A stretch of DNA of 64,000 nt from Cololabis saira (GCF_033807715.1 NC_084599.1:5632125-5696124), one strand, 5' to 3'; positions 12,640 through 26,601 are shown, numbered from the stretch's first letter. A program made the numbers and translations. The notes: a model not told the origin generated them from the sequence alone.

Positions 12640-14330
12640 TTAGCATGATAGGTTAGCATGGGCTACGCTAATCTGAGCGCTGCTGGGCGTGTCTGTCACA
12701 GACGACCTGTGATGTCATCTAACTGGCTGGAATTACGTCGCTTATTTCAGTCGCTGAGCATTCGATTAGACGCTGTTTTTATCCCTGGATGTCAGATCAG
12801 CCTCTGACTCAGACCTGGCGGTGGTCATGTGACCCGCGTGAGCAAATGTGACTGCAGAGTAAACAGAGTCACTAGTGAACGAACATTTTGAAGATATGGG
12901 GAACTGGCGACGCAGGTGGTGAGGTGGTGAAATGAAGCCAGATACATGTCATACTTTTAATGTCATCGCATATCAGACTTATAGATCCATGTACACCCAA
13001 GCCGGTGTTCTGCCGAGATGTCCTACCTCCGCGAATCGTCCTACCCGTAGGATGAAATGATACTTCACCTCGGCAGAAAATACTACCGTACCATCCCCGT
13101 TTCTTTTATCTCAGTTTCTTTTTTTTCCAAATGCTTTTTCATGCAAATAGACAATTTGACAGCAGGAAGTCAGAATGTGCTTCCACATAGATCTATGTGT
13201 ACGACTTCGGCGGAAGAAAAAAACCCATCAAATCACACTTATTTCACATAGATATTGGCAGGTAGGATGATTTGACAGATGAAGATACCCTGTCAGATCA
13301 CGCTTCCACATAAAAAATGAGAGTGAGAGAAACTTCAAGCGGCTACGCTTCTTTTAGTGTCTCGTTTTTTTCAGACCTGAGCACCTCAGGCTTCGTCTGG
13401 GAACGCCATGTTATCGGTGACATCATCAGCAAGCGCCAGGGAGCGTTTTCATCCCTGAGCCGTGGTCATCCAGTCAGAACCGAGACGAGACTGCTGCCTC
13501 GGGACAGCTCTGGCTCGGCTGGCCTTGGTCCTGAGATGGAAACAGAACCGGGAGTGGTTTTCCCTGGAATCCTGTTTCTGGTGCTGGTCTGGGTTTGTGG
13601 AGCCCACAATGGGACCCGGTCTCCAGAACTTCTGATGGTTGGTGAACATCTCCACGCGGTTACAATCTGAGCTCAGCTGTTTTGTGGCACGCCGCGTCCT
13701 CTTCTCGCTGTGGGGTTTAGTTTCAGAGGAACCGGTCTCAACCGGGTCCAAGCAGCCTGCTTTGTTCGCTCAGAGAGAAGAACTTAGATATCTGATTTGT
13801 GTGATGGGATGATCTGGGTCGGCGCCTGCAGCCGGGCCTCAGACCCGCCCACGTTGATCAGAAGAGCTCTGGGCGGTTTGGGCCGTGGTCCTGGACTTCA
13901 GTAACGCCGGAGTCAGTATGAGCGGTTCTCCTGATCCTTGTCCCAGCAGGCCCGGCATGTGTGGGGTTTCTGGAGAACCCGGCTCCACAGTTGTGTTTGC
14001 GTTGGCGGGTCGCTGAGTGCACGGCTGCACAGACAGTCTCCAGAGAGCGCGGAGGGGAAACCCGCCACCTAAACTGGGTCAGACCCACAGACCAGCCATT
14101 GAGATCCCACTAATCCCACTATCTCCGCTCCGGATCTCTGTGTGCTCCCGCTCGGTTCTGCCCCGCTTGACGATCATCGGGCCTGACAGCCGATGAAGCG
14201 CCTCTTTCTCCCCCGGCCCGGTCGCGGCTCTGCCAGGACCCTCCGCCAGCTCCACGCAGCGGACCGGGCCCAGGGTTAGCCCGCTGCCAGCGGACCTAGC
14301 AAACCAACAGACGAGGAGCCGTTGAGCATA
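12640..14330. other. intron 1 stretch without recognised gene
   Basis: At 12940-13320 there are shared words (GTAGGATGA, TTCGGCGGAAG/CTCGGCAGAA) suggesting a degraded interspersed repeat. About 13315-13370 resembles the segment at 44228-44285 (GAGAGAAACTTCAAGCGGC against GAGAAAAGCTTCAAGTGGC), so it belongs to the hAT-like family seen there. Open frames overlap on both strands and none looks real. Confidence 0.4.
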
Positions 14331-14332
14331 GA

Positions 14333-14946
14333 GCTGGGGATCCATTCAAAGATCAAGAATCAATTCCATTCCGATTCTTAAGATTCAGAATCGATTATCA
14401 GGATTCGATTTGATCCGATATTGATTTGGGTTAGTGTTATTAAAAATGTTTTTTGAGCTGTTGCCTGAATTATATGACTGTAAAATAACTAGTGAAATAA
14501 TAATTTCACAATAATTATTGTGAAATAACTAAGAAATAAATAACTGGCCTTTCAATACGCATTTAAAGTGATAAAAAAGAAAGAAATTGCCACAGCTCAT
14601 GCAGTAAACAAATCATTTTAGCTTGTCTTAATTTATTCTGTCACCACTAATAATTGAACTCATACAACATTTAGAAATTTAAGCTGAAATATCCAGCATT
14701 TTCTCGAAAGAAAAGTTAATTTAGTTCAGGAGTTTTCAAAACCAGCGCTTTGTTAACGCTTCAACGCTGGACACGCGCATGTATGAATTAAATGACCTGA
14801 CTACTGGGATTAAAGTTCACCGGGCAAAAATGTAATGATGAGAAAAAAAAATTCAAAAATATCGATCTTTAGACATACGAATCGATTTTTAGGAATATGA
14901 GAATCGATTTAGAATCGGAAAATTGATTTTTTTCAACACAGGCCTA
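14333..14946. mobile_element. AATCGATT-family non-autonomous element, copy 2
   Basis: It begins CTGGGGATCCATTCAAAG, continues through TTCAGAATCGATTATCAGG and ends with GAATCGATTTTTAGGAATA ... TTTTTCAACACAGGCCTAG. Layout and internal words match the copy at 31936. The 33-bp flank after the right end (GTTGAGCAGGACAGGAGGGG ...) is also shared with that copy. Confidence 0.6.
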
Positions 14947-14949
14947 GTT

Positions 14950-16477
14950 GAGCAGGACAGGAGGGGCATCTCCAGGACCCCAGACACTGAGCCAGCTGGA
15001 ACTGCAAATAGAAAAATGCGTGAAGGAAGCAAAGTTAGTACACTTGAGTTAAAGACTCGTTGAAATAAGAAAGTAGTAATAATGATAATTTACTGAACAT
15101 GGACCATTAAAAATGGGAGAAGGAGTTTTCTCCACTCACTTAAGGAGGTGTTTCTGTGACTACACTGAAAGGTCGGCGTAGAAACTGGACCAACGTCTGC
15201 ACCCGCAGCTCCAAGTCCTCAAAGTCCTGGCGAGGAGCTTCAGTGTTTCCTGGTGCGGTACCGGAGACCCGGCTCTCTGTTCAGGGGCTTCAGAGCAGCT
15301 CTATCTGCTGCCTCGGATCATCACCACACTTCAGTAACTGAGCGTGTGCTGGGCTGCAGCCTCGCTGGAGTATTGATCCATCGGCCGTCAGGACTGTCAG
15401 GGCCGGATCTTCTCCAGATGATGAAGTACGGGCCGGACTGTCGGTGCCGTCAGTCACTGCTCAGGTCAGAGAGGATCATGGGATTTAGATGTACTTCAGC
15501 CACGTTTCGTACTCCCATCTGATTCTGATCGACTGTTGCTCTTCTTTCTGGACCGAGGCCACGTTCCTGCCGGTTTTCCCGTCCAGAGTGTCTCCGTGAA
15601 GCTACGGTGGTGTTTTTCTCTGCTCTGAAAAGTTCTTCCAGGGATGGCGGTGATGGATATCCAGGCCCGTTTCAGTTCCTGCAGCTGCTGCGCTCTGAAT
15701 GTTTGTCACTCAAAAACAAAAAGCCCACATCTACAAGGAATGCAGCAAGACTTTAGAAGTGTCTCAGGGATTTCTGGGAAGTCATAGTCCACAATATCAG
15801 AGGATTCAGAACTTTAGGATGACTATCACGAGATGTGATGTGTTGTGTGCGGGGCGGCGCGGCCAGAGGAATGATGGGAAAACATGCACCTTTTTCTTTT
15901 TCTTTTTTTATAAGAAAAATAGTACGAAATAGAATTGTGCCGCCAAAACAAAACATGCCATATGCAACAAATGCAATAAATGTTAATCACAAAATCCCTG
16001 AACTAGACAATTCCTCTGTGCCAACCCCAGCATTCGAATGGGTTCAGGGGTTGGTGGGCCCCCCTGTTCTCCAAACAATGTATTAGGGCTGTGCGTTATA
16101 CATGGTGTGATGGTGGAAACGATATAAATCTGGCCGAGGCAGGACTTGTGCTCTACCGTCGATGATGTCATCGCACCTGTCTCTGTGAAAGTGGCCGCAC
16201 GGACCAGAACGAGCTCATCTGTGATTTAGACGTGGTTCGGTTTTAAAAAGTTGGATGTCGAGCACAGAAATGCCATCTGCCAAGTGTGTGGATTGGAGCT
16301 GAAGATCTCTGCCCGGGTCCACGGAGCACAAACTACTTTGTCCGAGGTGTGGAAAGGTTTTGATCGTGTAAATAATCAAAATAATGGACCAGTAGGTTAT
16401 GTGAAATGCAAAAGATGCGACATATCAGCTATAAATGACTCTCTGACAAAAGGAAAAAGAGCAGGAAATTCAGCCTT
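14950..16477. other. intron 1 stretch, no gene recognised
   Basis: A word typical of a fish Tc1-like element end (GATAATTTACTGAACATGGACCATT) occurs at about 15085. Nothing else convincing was found; open frames are short and overlap. The 101-residue frame at 16251-16556 has two CxxC pairs (residues 11-14 and 54-57) but no family I can name. Confidence 0.35.
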
Positions 16478-16870
16478 CCAATGTCAAATATTTTCAGGTA
16501 TCTTCAGGCTACACATTTTGTTCTTTCCCAGACACCCAGCCCTGGTGCATCAATAGGCTTGACCATAGTTGACAAAGTTCTTGCCACAGACCCACTTAAA
16601 AAGGGGCTCATTTCAGCTTTCTATGGCATGTTGCTGGATCTTAGGAGTGCCCCCACAGATAAACTCAAAGCAGCATGGGAGAAGGACTGAGGGCTCCCCC
16701 TATTGGAGGATACCTGGGAGTCCATACTCAAATTGGTTAATTAAACCTCCCTGTGTGCACGTCACTGCTTAATTCAGTTTAAAGTGGTACACGGGGTGGT
16801 ACACAGCACTGATTACCGCTCTAGTGTGGAGTAACTGTGAGCGCCAACCGGCGCCCAGCTCTGTGATGTT
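16478..16870 (+). pseudogene. L1/Tx1-group LINE ORF2 C-terminal relic
   Basis: The + strand frame reads SNIFRYLQATHF, then KGLISAFYGMLLDLRSAP and LKAAWEKD, followed by an in-frame stop and then a continuing CARHCLIQFKVVH-type segment. This succession is the post-RT C-terminal region of fish L1/Tx1-type ORF2 proteins. At least two stops and lost 5' and 3' parts show a dead fragment. Confidence 0.75.
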
Positions 16871-17274
16871 CATCTCTTATGAAACATGGATCTTCAAACA
16901 CCAAGACCTCCAAAATCACAGCGTTTCATTCCCTTTGTCCTCTTACTGGAGGGCCCCATGTTGTAAATGTGCAGAACCTGCAGGTCTGGGAAACCGGCTG
17001 GGACACGCCCACTTTGTTTCAGTCACCGTTAGCTTTTTTAGTGTAGCAGACTTATCTTACATTATCATGTTTATAGTCCTTAAAATCTGTGCAAACATCC
17101 TCGTTTCAGGTGTCTTAAGCCTGGGATATACTTGCAGTTCAGACCGCGTACGCATCATGGCCGCCAAAGTGTGCCCTGCGTTCATTTGACGCGTCAATGT
17201 GCACGTTCTCAAAAAGACACTGAACGCGTAGCGACCTGCAGTTCTGGCTCTGGCCGCGAGTGGTGCTGGTCCCA

Positions 17275-17337
17275 GTCTGATACCAGCTGGTTCCTGTCTG
17301 ATACCAGCTGGTCCCGGTCTGATACCAGCTGGCCACA
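17275..17337. repeat. 21-bp tandem triplet (GTCTGATACCAGCTGGTTCC type)
   Basis: Three consecutive 21-bp units start at 17275, 17296 and 17317. The surrounding region from about 17110 has CpG-rich words (GACGCGTCAATGTGC, ACGACGCACTCTCCTCGCG) and opens with TTAAGCCTGGGATATACTTGC, which may be one end of a degraded Harbinger-like element; its partner end was not seen. Confidence 0.6.
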
Positions 17338-17853
17338 AGTGACAACGCGGAGGTCGCTGGCGCTGTTTCCTTTGCCGAGATCTCAACCAAAGAAATGTTA
17401 TAATCTCCTTGTCATCCAATGTTGTCATGTTAACTTGTTTGTTGTTCTAATCTGCTACTGCTACTACCGCTACTACTAAATATTTAATCACTTTTCCAAC
17501 TGTTGCTCTGCTTACTGCCCCCTATCGGTCACTGCTGGTACGACGCACTCTCCTCGCGTACTACGTGAGCGATGTTGCGGTTGGTGGTGATCCTCCTGCC
17601 CCTCTGCTGGGATAAAATTGCAGTTTTTCTGTCAAGTCTTCAGATTAGTTTGGAGTGTCCTGCCATCATTGGATTAAAAGTGTGCAGTTAATTTGAAAAT
17701 GCTGGTGTCTGCAGAGTCAGCAGGGAGCTCAGCCTCTAATTCAGACACTTCTTATACAGCACAGACAGGTTTGTTGCTGGCAGATGTTGCTGGCTGTTCA
17801 TCCAGGACACAAAAGCACTTTGGCAGCCATGATGCAGTAAAGCTCCTTGATAA

Positions 17854-18462
<609 letters not shown>

Positions 18463-18543
18463 TGAGACTGTACCCTAACCCCCAAACTGTAAACACAAGT
18501 CACCTGAAGACACTGGAGAGGATCCTCAAACTGATCTACACCT

Positions 18544-20614
18544 GATGGGGGAGGGGGCCTCAGGCTAAATCTAGACCAACGTGTTACATTAGTGTGATGG
18601 GGGAGGGGTCCTCGGACTAAAACTAGTCCTACGTGTTACATTAGTGTGATGGGGGAGGGGGCCTCGGACTAAAACTAGTCCTACGTGTTACATTAGTGTG
18701 ATGGGGGAGGGGTCCTCGGACTAAAACTAGACCTACGTGTTACATTAGTGTGATGGGGGAGGGGGCCTCGGACTAAAACTAGACCTACGTGTTACATTAG
18801 TGTGATGGGGGAGGGGTCCTCGGACTAAACTAGACCTACGTGTTACATTAGTGTGATGGGGGAGGGGTCCTCGGACTAAAACTAGTCCTACGTGTTACAT
18901 TAGTGTGATGGGGGAGGGGTCCTCGGACTAAAACTAGACCTACGTGTTACATTAGTGTGATGGGGGAGGGGTCCTCGGACTAAACTAGACCTACGTGTTA
19001 CATTAGTGTGATGGGGGAGGGGTCCTCGGACTAAAACTAGACCTACGTGTTACATTAGTGTGATGGGGGAGGGGTCCTCGGACTAAAACTAGTCCTACGT
19101 GTTACATTAGTGTGATGGGGGAGGGGTCCTCGGACTAAAACTAGTCCTACGTGTTACATTAGTGTGATGGGGGAGGGGTCCTCGGACTAAACTAGACCTA
19201 CGTGTTACATTAGTGTGATGGGGGAGGGGTCCTCGGACTAAAACTAGACCTACGTGTTACATTAGTGTGATGGGGGAGGGGTCCTCGGACTAAAACTAGT
19301 CCTACGTGTTACATTAGTGTGATGGGGGAGGGGTCCTCGGACTAAAACTAGACCTACGTGTTACATTAGTGTGATGGGGGAGGGGTCCTCGGACTAAACT
19401 AGACCTACGTGTTACATTAGTGTGATGGGGGAGGGGTCCTCAGACTAAAACTAGCCCTACGTGTTACATTAGTGTGATGGGGGAGGGGTCCTCAGACTAA
19501 AACTAGACCTACGTGTTACATTAGTGTGATGGGGGAGGGGTCCTCGGACTAAAACTAGTCCTACGTGTTACATTAGTGTGATGGGGGAGGGGTCCTCGGA
19601 CTAAAACTAGACCTACGTGTTACATTAGTGTGATGGGGGAGGGGTCCTCAGACTAAAACTAGCCCTACGTGTTACATTAGTGTGATGGGGGAGGGGTCCT
19701 CAGACTAAAACTAGACCTACGTGTTACATTAGTGTGATGGGGGAGGGGTCCTCGGACTAAAACTAGACCTACGTGTTACATTAGTGTGATGGGGGAGGGG
19801 TCCTCGGACTAAAACTAGCCCTACGTGTTACATTAGTGTGATGGGGGAGGGGTCCTCGGACTAAAACTAGACCTACGTGTTACATTAGTGTGATGGGGGA
19901 GGGGTCCTCAGACTAAAACTAGCCCTACGTGTTACATTAGTGTGATGGGGGAGGGGTCCTCGGACTAAAACTAGCCCTACGTGTTACATTAGTGTGATGG
20001 GGGAGGGGTCCTCGGACTAAAACTAGACCTACGTGTTACATTAGTGTGATGGGGGAGGGGTCCTCGGACTAAACTAGACCTACGTGTTACATTAGTGTGA
20101 TGGGGGAGGGGTCCTCGGACTAAAACTAGACCTACGTGTTACATTAGTGTGATGGGGGAGGGGTCCTCGGACTAAACTAGACCTACGTGTTACATTAGTG
20201 TGATGGGGGAGGGGTCCTCGGACTAAACTAGACCTACGTGTTACATTAGTGTGATGGGGGAGGGGTCCTCGGACTAAAACTAGACCTACGTGTTACATTA
20301 GTGTGATGGGGGAGGGGTCCTCGGACTAAACTAGACCTACGTGTTACATTAGTGTGATGGGGGAGGGGGCCTCAGACTAAAACTAGACCTACGTGTTACA
20401 TTAGTGTGATGGGGGAGGGGTCCTCGGACTAAAACTAGTCCTACGTGTTACATTAGTGCGATGGGGGAGGGGTCCTCGGACTAAAACTAGTCCTACGTGT
20501 TACATTAGTGCGATGGGGGAGGGGTCCTCGGACTAAAACTAGTCCTACGTGTTACATTAGTGTGATGGGGGAGGGGTCCTCAGACTAAAACTAGACCTAC
20601 CTGTTACATTAGTG
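18544..20614. repeat. 52-bp minisatellite, about 40 units, intron 2
   Basis: The unit reads GATGGGGGAGGGG(T/G)CCTC then GGACTAAAACTAG and ends (T/A/C)CCTACGTGTTACATTAGTGT. Some units are 51 bp (ACTAAACTAG with one A fewer). Variants at two or three positions (GTCC/GACC/GCCC; TCGG/TCAG) are interspersed along the array, as expected from unequal exchange. Each unit has a GGGGGAGGGG run. It starts about 80 bp after the exon 2 donor. Confidence 0.97.
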
Positions 20615-20790
20615 CAGGGGTTCTCAACTCCGGTCCTCGGGACCCCCTGCTCTGCCAATTGATGTTGCCTTGCATTAACACACCTGATTCTAATTAATGG
20701 CTGTCATTAGCTTGTCATCAAGGTCTGCACATCTATGTTGATGACACAGCGCCTTGTATCACGGTGTGCTGAAGCAGGGAAACATCTAAG
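20615..20790 (+). mobile_element. truncated hAT-like MITE interrupting the minisatellite
   Basis: The left end CAGGGGTTCTCAACTCCGG is a widespread teleost hAT-type terminal inverted repeat. The body includes CCTGATTCTAATTAATGGC and GCAGGGAAACATCTAA. The right terminal repeat is missing: the sequence passes directly into a last minisatellite unit (TACGTGTTACATTAGTGTG, 20792-20840), so right end and part of a unit were lost together. Confidence 0.6.
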
Positions 20791-20844
20791 AGTACGTGTT
20801 ACATTAGTGTGATGGGGGAGGGGGCCTCGGACTAAAACGGTACC

Positions 20845-22677
20845 ATTGCCATCAGTGAGGACGTGGTCCCGGTGAAGGTCTGGGCAGACTTAGCTGGTCA
20901 GGGGGTGACTAGCGGTCAGGTTAGTCGGTCTGGAGGAGTCCACAGATGCTGGCTGTTGTGGCTGGTTTCAGCTGTGGTTGAAGGAAGCTGCTGCTGCTAC
21001 TGAACGAGGCTTCAGCTGTGGACCCCCCAGGCCAACCCAGATCTGGCGGTGGTGGTTTGTTAGGATAGCAACAGCACAATCAGCCGTATTGTCTTTGACA
21101 TAAGAACATCTCTCATCTCCCAGAGCTTCCCAGGACATGTTCACATGAATGACTTGTATCCCATTAGCAACGGAAACAAGTTACCGACGGATTAGTTTTC
21201 CTGCAACTTTTGATTATTTTATGTTTGGCCCAAACCAGGCCCATATGTGCTGTTTTCTTTGACACAAGGAGATCTGCCTGAGCTCCTCTGGGCCACGCCC
21301 ACACATGGCTCATCAACACATGTCAAAACTCAAGTTTGGTTCCTGATCTATGGGACGCCGCTGGGCCACGTAGGGGTTTCCAGCGCTGGAACTGAGCCAC
21401 TAGTGGGGCACATGCGTCTGTCGTCTGGGCCGGTACTACCGGCACATTCAATAAAACCATGTGGTAGGTTGAATCTGCAATTGTTGTTGAAAAGTTTATC
21501 AACATTCAACAGAAATAACTTAGTGCTCTTTTAATCCATCTTTCCATCAAGTTCCTCTTCTCCCGAAGGGGGCAGCCTAAGCAGAGAGGCCCAGAGGCTT
21601 TCCGGGGCTTTCCCTCTAGCATGTCCTGGGTCGGCCTCAGGGCGACCCGCCCCCCCCCGGTTAGACGTGCTCCCGACACCCCCCCCGAAATCTCCCTGGG
21701 ACTTTCTCTGTTTAAAGATGTTGATGCAAGAGTGACATCAAGCTTGAAATGTATAAGATTCAGCAGAGGACTGGAATCTGAGATCAGATGAAGAAGTGAG
21801 GAGGAGGAGGCCTGGACAAATGAGAACACACACACACACACACTAACACCCACAAACACACTCACACAGACCCTGCTGAGCGCTGCCATCAGTCTGTGAA
21901 GTATCTGGAAACCGGGTGGTCAATGCAGCAATCGATTTCACACTCCCCCTCCCCCAGGGCCTCTGTTGTTCCTCATCCGCTCTTCCTTCATTGCCTCCTC
22001 CTCTTCCTCCTCCCCCTCCGACTGTCTGACAAACTCCCCAGTAGGAAAGACAGAGGGATTGTGAGCTGATGAAGAACAGCTCTGTTGTTTCATCCAAGCT
22101 GGCACCTTCAACAGAAACTTCCTTCAACATAGTTTTCAAGCAAACTAAAATAATAGTAATCCACTAAGGTCCACTGACCCGAAATACTTTTTATCTTATT
22201 ATCTTCAGCAGTCATTTAAATCATTGACGTTTATACCACAAGGGCTTTAGCTGACTTGACAAATGTCATCTTAAGACTCTTCAACAATTCAGTCAAATTT
22301 TATTCCAAAGTAGTGCAATCAATACCAAGCCAATAAAGTATCAATAACAATTATCACTTGGCTAAAGAAACCAACAGATTGCATGAAAACTCCTGAACAA
22401 GCACCAGGGAACTGTGGGGAAAAAACCTCCCCTCAGATAGAAAGAAACTGGCAGGTATCTGTATCTGGGATCTCCTTGTTTTGATCACTATGCATAACTA
22501 TGCATAACAAGGGGGGGCTTGTTGTAGAGCACCCTGTGGCCAGGCCTACACCCAATGGGCCCAGGTGGTGGGTCCCTCCTTACATAGGCCGACCACCCAT
22601 GGACCAACGGTGGGGATCCTGGTGGGCAGATCGCGGCCACAGAGGGACGTGGAGAGTCTCCTCCCTGGCTTTGTATG
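20845..22677. other. intron 2 stretch, retroelement-tail fragments only
   Basis: A small (AC)n tract lies at about 21825-21842. At about 22290-22470 the words CCAGGGAACTGTGGGG and AGAAAGAAACTGGCAGG resemble a common fish LINE 3' region. No gene-like frame was recognised. The region from about 22500 leads up to the sushi element. Confidence 0.4.
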
Positions 22678-22682
22678 ATTTT

Positions 22683-23203
22683 TGTTATGGCTAGTGAGTG
22701 TGACCCAAGCGCACAGCAACGAGGAGACGTAAGCTTGGTGAAGCCCGTGGGCTTATTTATTAAAGAGGCCAAAAGCAGTGATGAGGAAGTTGGAGTGGGG
22801 TGTGGGCTCCGCAGGTGACCGCAGCTCAGCGTAGAAATCCAGAGAACTGAGGAGAAGAGAAGAACGGGGTCAGTGGTGAAAAAACCACAGCAGGAGAAAA
22901 ACAAAGGCTGCAACTGCATGAAGCTAACAGCTTAGCAATAGCTGTGAGGCTAAATAGTTCTGCTATAACTTTAGAGAGCTAAACTGTAGGCTGGCCTGTA
23001 GTACTTTACCATACGTGTAGACAGGTGAAGCTCTGGCGAGGAATGAAGTGCAGACTGGGTCTTTATACTGGCAGTGGTTGATTGTAGATTGGCAGGCTGG
23101 TGTGAAGATTGGTGAGGGACATCAGGTGTGCTGGGCTGAGCCATGGAGCAATCAGTGAGGGGGGAGGGGTGGATGTGAAGGTGAAGAGGAGCGAGCCGTA
23201 ACA
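22683..23203 (-). repeat. 3' LTR of sushi element
   Basis: 521 bp, identical on inspection to the partner at 27672-28192. In minus orientation the polypurine tract GGAGGGGGGG (23216 down to 23207) lies just before it. The pol stop codon (23152) falls about 50 bp inside this LTR. The minus-strand AATAAA polyadenylation signal is at 22756-22761. Confidence 0.95.
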
Positions 23204-26200
23204 GGACCCCCCCTCCGAGGGGCGCCACCTGGCGACCGTCCGGGAGCGTCGGGGTTAGCCCGGTAGAAGTCCCGCAGGAGAGAGGGATCCATGATGAGCT
23301 TCCTGGAGATCCAGCAGCGTTCTTCTGGGCCGTAACCCACCCAATCCGCCAGGTACTGGAACCCACGACCCCGCCGCCGCACCTTCAGCAGCCCTCTAAC
23401 AGTCCACTGGGGATGACCGTCGACCATCTGAGGAGGCGGAGGGGCTGGGGCGGAGGGCATGAGAGGGCTTGAGGAGACAGGCTTGACCTTGGACACATGA
23501 AACACGGGATGCACATGCTTCATGGAGACCGGAAGCTTGAGACGCACAGCCGCTGGACTCAGGACGTGGTCAATCTCGAAGGGACCGACATACCGCGGAG
23601 CCAGCTTCCTGGAGGATACCTGGAGCGGTAGATCGGCAGAGGAGAGGTAGACCTGTTGTCCGGCCTGGTACACCGGTGCCGGAGTGCGGCGACGGTTGGC
23701 CCCACGGCAGGAGCGCTTATTGGAGCGTACCAAGGCAGCGCGAACCTCCTTCCACACCCGCCGACATCGCCGGAAGTTGGCCTGGACAGAGGGGACAGAG
23801 GCCTCAGACTCCTGGAGAGAGAAGAGTGGGGGTTGGTAACCCAGTGATGCCTCAAACGGAGACGTCCCAGTGGCGGAGCAGGTCAGGGTGTTGATTGAGT
23901 ATTCCACCCAGGGTAGATCCTTGCTCCAGGAGGTGGGATGGAGAGCAGAGACGCAGCGAAGGGCAGACTCCAAACTCTGGTTGGTCCGTTCCGCCTGGCC
24001 ATTGGTCTGTGGGTGGTACCCTGAGGAGAGGCTTACAGTGGCGCCGATCTCCCTACAGAAGGCTCGCCAGACCTGGGACGTGAATTGGGGCCCCCGGTCA
24101 GAAACAATGTCACTGGGAAGTCCATGGAGCCGGAATACATGCTGGGTGAGGAGTTCAGCCGTCTCAGCCGAGGACGGGAGCTTAGGAAGTGCTACCAGGT
24201 GAACAGCCTTGGAAAACCGGTCCACTACGGTGAGAATGACGGTGTTTCCATGGGAAGGGGGAAACCCGGACACGAAGTCCAAGGAGATGTGAGACCAAGG
24301 ACGACTGGGCACAGGAAGAGGACGTAGAAGTCCAGCTGGTGGCTGATGTGACGCCTTGGCTCTGGAGCAGGTGGCACAGGCAGCGACAAACTCCCGGACG
24401 TCAGCTCTCATGGACGGCCACCAAAACCGCCGGCTCAGGAAGGAGAGGGTCCGTTGGAATCCGGGATGGCAAGCAAACTTGCTGGTATGGCCCCACAGCA
24501 GCACTTGAGACCGCACCGACTGGGGAACGAAGAGGCGGCGAGGAGGACAGTCGTCCGGCCCGGGTTCAGCATGTTGGGCCCGTTTGACCTCTGCCTCGAT
24601 GTTCATCGTGACCACCCCTATGACACGAGAAGCAGGGATAATGGGCTCAGGCTCGGACGAGGACTTCTCAGGTGCGTGGAGTCGGGACAAAGCATCAGCC
24701 TTAGTGTTACTGGAGCCAGGTCTGTAGGTAAGGATATAGTTGAACCTATCCAGGAACTGTGCCCATCTTGCCTGACGAGAGTTTAGGCGCTTGGCAGCCC
24801 GGATGAAGGTTAGATTCTTGTGATCAGACCAGACAACTGTGGGCTCCTCCACGCCCTCAAGCCAGTGGCGCCATTCCTCAAAGGCTGCCACCACGGCTAG
24901 CAGCTCTCTATTCCCGATATCGTAGTTCTCCTCTGCTGAACTAAACCGACGGGAGAAGAAAGCACAGGGGTGTAGCTTCTGGTCCTCTGCTGACCGTTGG
25001 GACAAGACACCCCCTATGCCTACCTCTGAAGCGTCTACCTCCACTATGAAAGGCCTGGAGGGGTCAGGATGGAGGAGGACTGGGGCTGTGGTGAAGTGCT
25101 TCTTGAGGGCAGTAAAGGCGGCGTCGGCAGAAGGTGTCCAGATGTAGGGACGTTGAGTAGAGGTGAGTTGAGTAAGGGGGGCAGCTATGCGGCTGTAGTT
25201 CCGAATAAAGCGGCGATAGAAGTTTGCAAATCCTAGGAAACCTTGGAGCTGTCTGCGGGTGGTGGGTTGAGGCCAGTCGACGACTGCTTGAACCTTGCGG
25301 GGGTCAGGACGAATGCAGCCATCCTCAACAATGAGTCCTAGGAACTCCACAGAAGGTGAGTGAAAGACACACTTCTCAGCCTTAATGAAAAGGCGGTTCT
25401 CCAAGAGGCGTTGAATGACCATGCGGACATGCTGGACATGTTCCTGGAGGCCCCGGGAGAACACAAGGATGTCATCCAGGTAGAGGACCACGAATACCTC
25501 TAGCATGTCCCTGAGCACGTCATTCATAAGAGCCTGGAAGACTGCGGGTGCGTTGGTGAGTCCAAAGGGCATGACCAAATATTCGTAGTGTCCACGGGGG
25601 GTTTTGAAGGCGGTCTTCCACTCATCCCCCTCACGGATACGCACAAGGTGGTACGCATTCCGGAGGTCCAACTTGGTGAAGATGGTAGCACCAACGAGGG
25701 GTTCGAAGTTGGAGCTCATGAGGGGGAGAGGGTATTTGTTCTTGATTGTGATGTTGTTGAGCTGCCGGTAGTCTATGCAGGGCCTCAGATCCCCACCCTT
25801 CTTCTTGACGAAAAAGAAGCCTGCTCCCACCGGAGATGTGGAAGGGCGAATAAGACCCTCAGCCAGACAGTCATTTATGTAACGGTCCATAGCCCCCTTC
25901 TCAGGTAGAGAGAGATTGTAGAGGCGACTCACTGGAAGTTGGGCGTCAGGACGGAGCTCAATGGCACAGTCATAAGGTCGGTGGGGAGGAAGGGTGCAGG
26001 CGCGTTCCTTACTGAAGGCCACTGCCAAGTCGTGGTACTCAGCGGGAACCTTGGTGAGATCAGGAGGAACAGGACTGGGCCGCTTAACCGGGGAAGGCGT
26101 CTGGGCGGACCGAAGGCAGCGGGCATGGCAGGGAATGCTCCAGCTGAGAATGCGGCCCGAGCTCCAACAGACGTGAGGGGTGTGGAGCTCCAGCCAAGGT

Positions 26201-26601
26201 CTGCCTAAGATGAATGGCATATCAGGAGAGTTGATAATGTAGGGGCGGATGTCTTCCACATGGTTACCAGAGACCGTAAGGGTGAGTGAGTCGCACCGGT
26301 GGGTGACGGGCCCCATAGGGTGTCCATCCAGAGCGAATGCTGAGAGTGACCTCTCCAGAGGTGCAATGGGGAGACCCACCTCCATGGCGTAGCGATGGTC
26401 AATAAAGCTCTCATCAGCCCCAGAGTCGATCAGCGCCGGAGTGGTGAGCGTCCCTCCCTGCCAGGCAAGAGTGACAATGAACCTGGCCTTACTGGAGAGG
26501 GACTGGGGGTTAACCAAGCGGCTCACTCGGAACCCCCGAGCGGGTGAGCCCTGTCTTTTGACTGCCGAGCTGAGGAGGCTCTGGAAGACAGGATTGGGCA
26601 T
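23152..26601 (-). CDS. pol: sushi-type Pol polyprotein (1149 aa, intact)
   Basis: Domains in order: aspartic protease with Asp-Ser-Gly at residues 59-61; reverse transcriptase with the first catalytic Asp at 312 and the Tyr-Leu-Asp-Asp box at 374-377; RNase H with Asp523, Glu566 and Asp593; integrase zinc finger (His705, His712, Cys742, Cys745) and catalytic triad Asp775, Asp835, Glu871, the last two separated by 35 residues; a C-terminal chromodomain at about 1063-1112. All key residues seen are present. The frame is -1 relative to gag and overlaps it by about 80 nt, so expression needs a -1 shift or another route; no canonical slippery heptamer was seen in the overlap. The ATG at 26601 is the first in the open frame and may not be the true N-terminus. 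Confidence 0.95.
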   Translation of the reverse strand: MPNPVFQSLLSSAVKRQGSPARGFRVSRLVNPQSLSSKARFIVTLAWQGGTLTTPALIDSGADESFIDHRYAMEVGLPIAPLERSLSAFALDGHPMGPVTHRCDSLTLTVSGNHVEDIRPYIINSPDMPFILGRPWLELHTPHVCWSSGRILSWSIPCHARCLRSAQTPSPVKRPSPVPPDLTKVPAEYHDLAVAFSKERACTLPPHRPYDCAIELRPDAQLPVSRLYNLSLPEKGAMDRYINDCLAEGLIRPSTSPVGAGFFFVKKKGGDLRPCIDYRQLNNITIKNKYPLPLMSSNFEPLVGATIFTKLDLRNAYHLVRIREGDEWKTAFKTPRGHYEYLVMPFGLTNAPAVFQALMNDVLRDMLEVFVVLYLDDILVFSRGLQEHVQHVRMVIQRLLENRLFIKAEKCVFHSPSVEFLGLIVEDGCIRPDPRKVQAVVDWPQPTTRRQLQGFLGFANFYRRFIRNYSRIAAPLTQLTSTQRPYIWTPSADAAFTALKKHFTTAPVLLHPDPSRPFIVEVDASEVGIGGVLSQRSAEDQKLHPCAFFSRRFSSAEENYDIGNRELLAVVAAFEEWRHWLEGVEEPTVVWSDHKNLTFIRAAKRLNSRQARWAQFLDRFNYILTYRPGSSNTKADALSRLHAPEKSSSEPEPIIPASRVIGVVTMNIEAEVKRAQHAEPGPDDCPPRRLFVPQSVRSQVLLWGHTSKFACHPGFQRTLSFLSRRFWWPSMRADVREFVAACATCSRAKASHQPPAGLLRPLPVPSRPWSHISLDFVSGFPPSHGNTVILTVVDRFSKAVHLVALPKLPSSAETAELLTQHVFRLHGLPSDIVSDRGPQFTSQVWRAFCREIGATVSLSSGYHPQTNGQAERTNQSLESALRCVSALHPTSWSKDLPWVEYSINTLTCSATGTSPFEASLGYQPPLFSLQESEASVPSVQANFRRCRRVWKEVRAALVRSNKRSCRGANRRRTPAPVYQAGQQVYLSSADLPLQVSSRKLAPRYVGPFEIDHVLSPAAVRLKLPVSMKHVHPVFHVSKVKPVSSSPLMPSAPAPPPPQMVDGHPQWTVRGLLKVRRRGRGFQYLADWVGYGPEERCWISRKLIMDPSLLRDFYRANPDAPGRSPGGAPRRGGPVTARSSSPSHPPLPPH

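Noticed and set aside
18544..20614. Regular array resembling a CRISPR
   Set aside because: Units are contiguous 52-bp copies without unique spacers, in a eukaryotic intron: a minisatellite.
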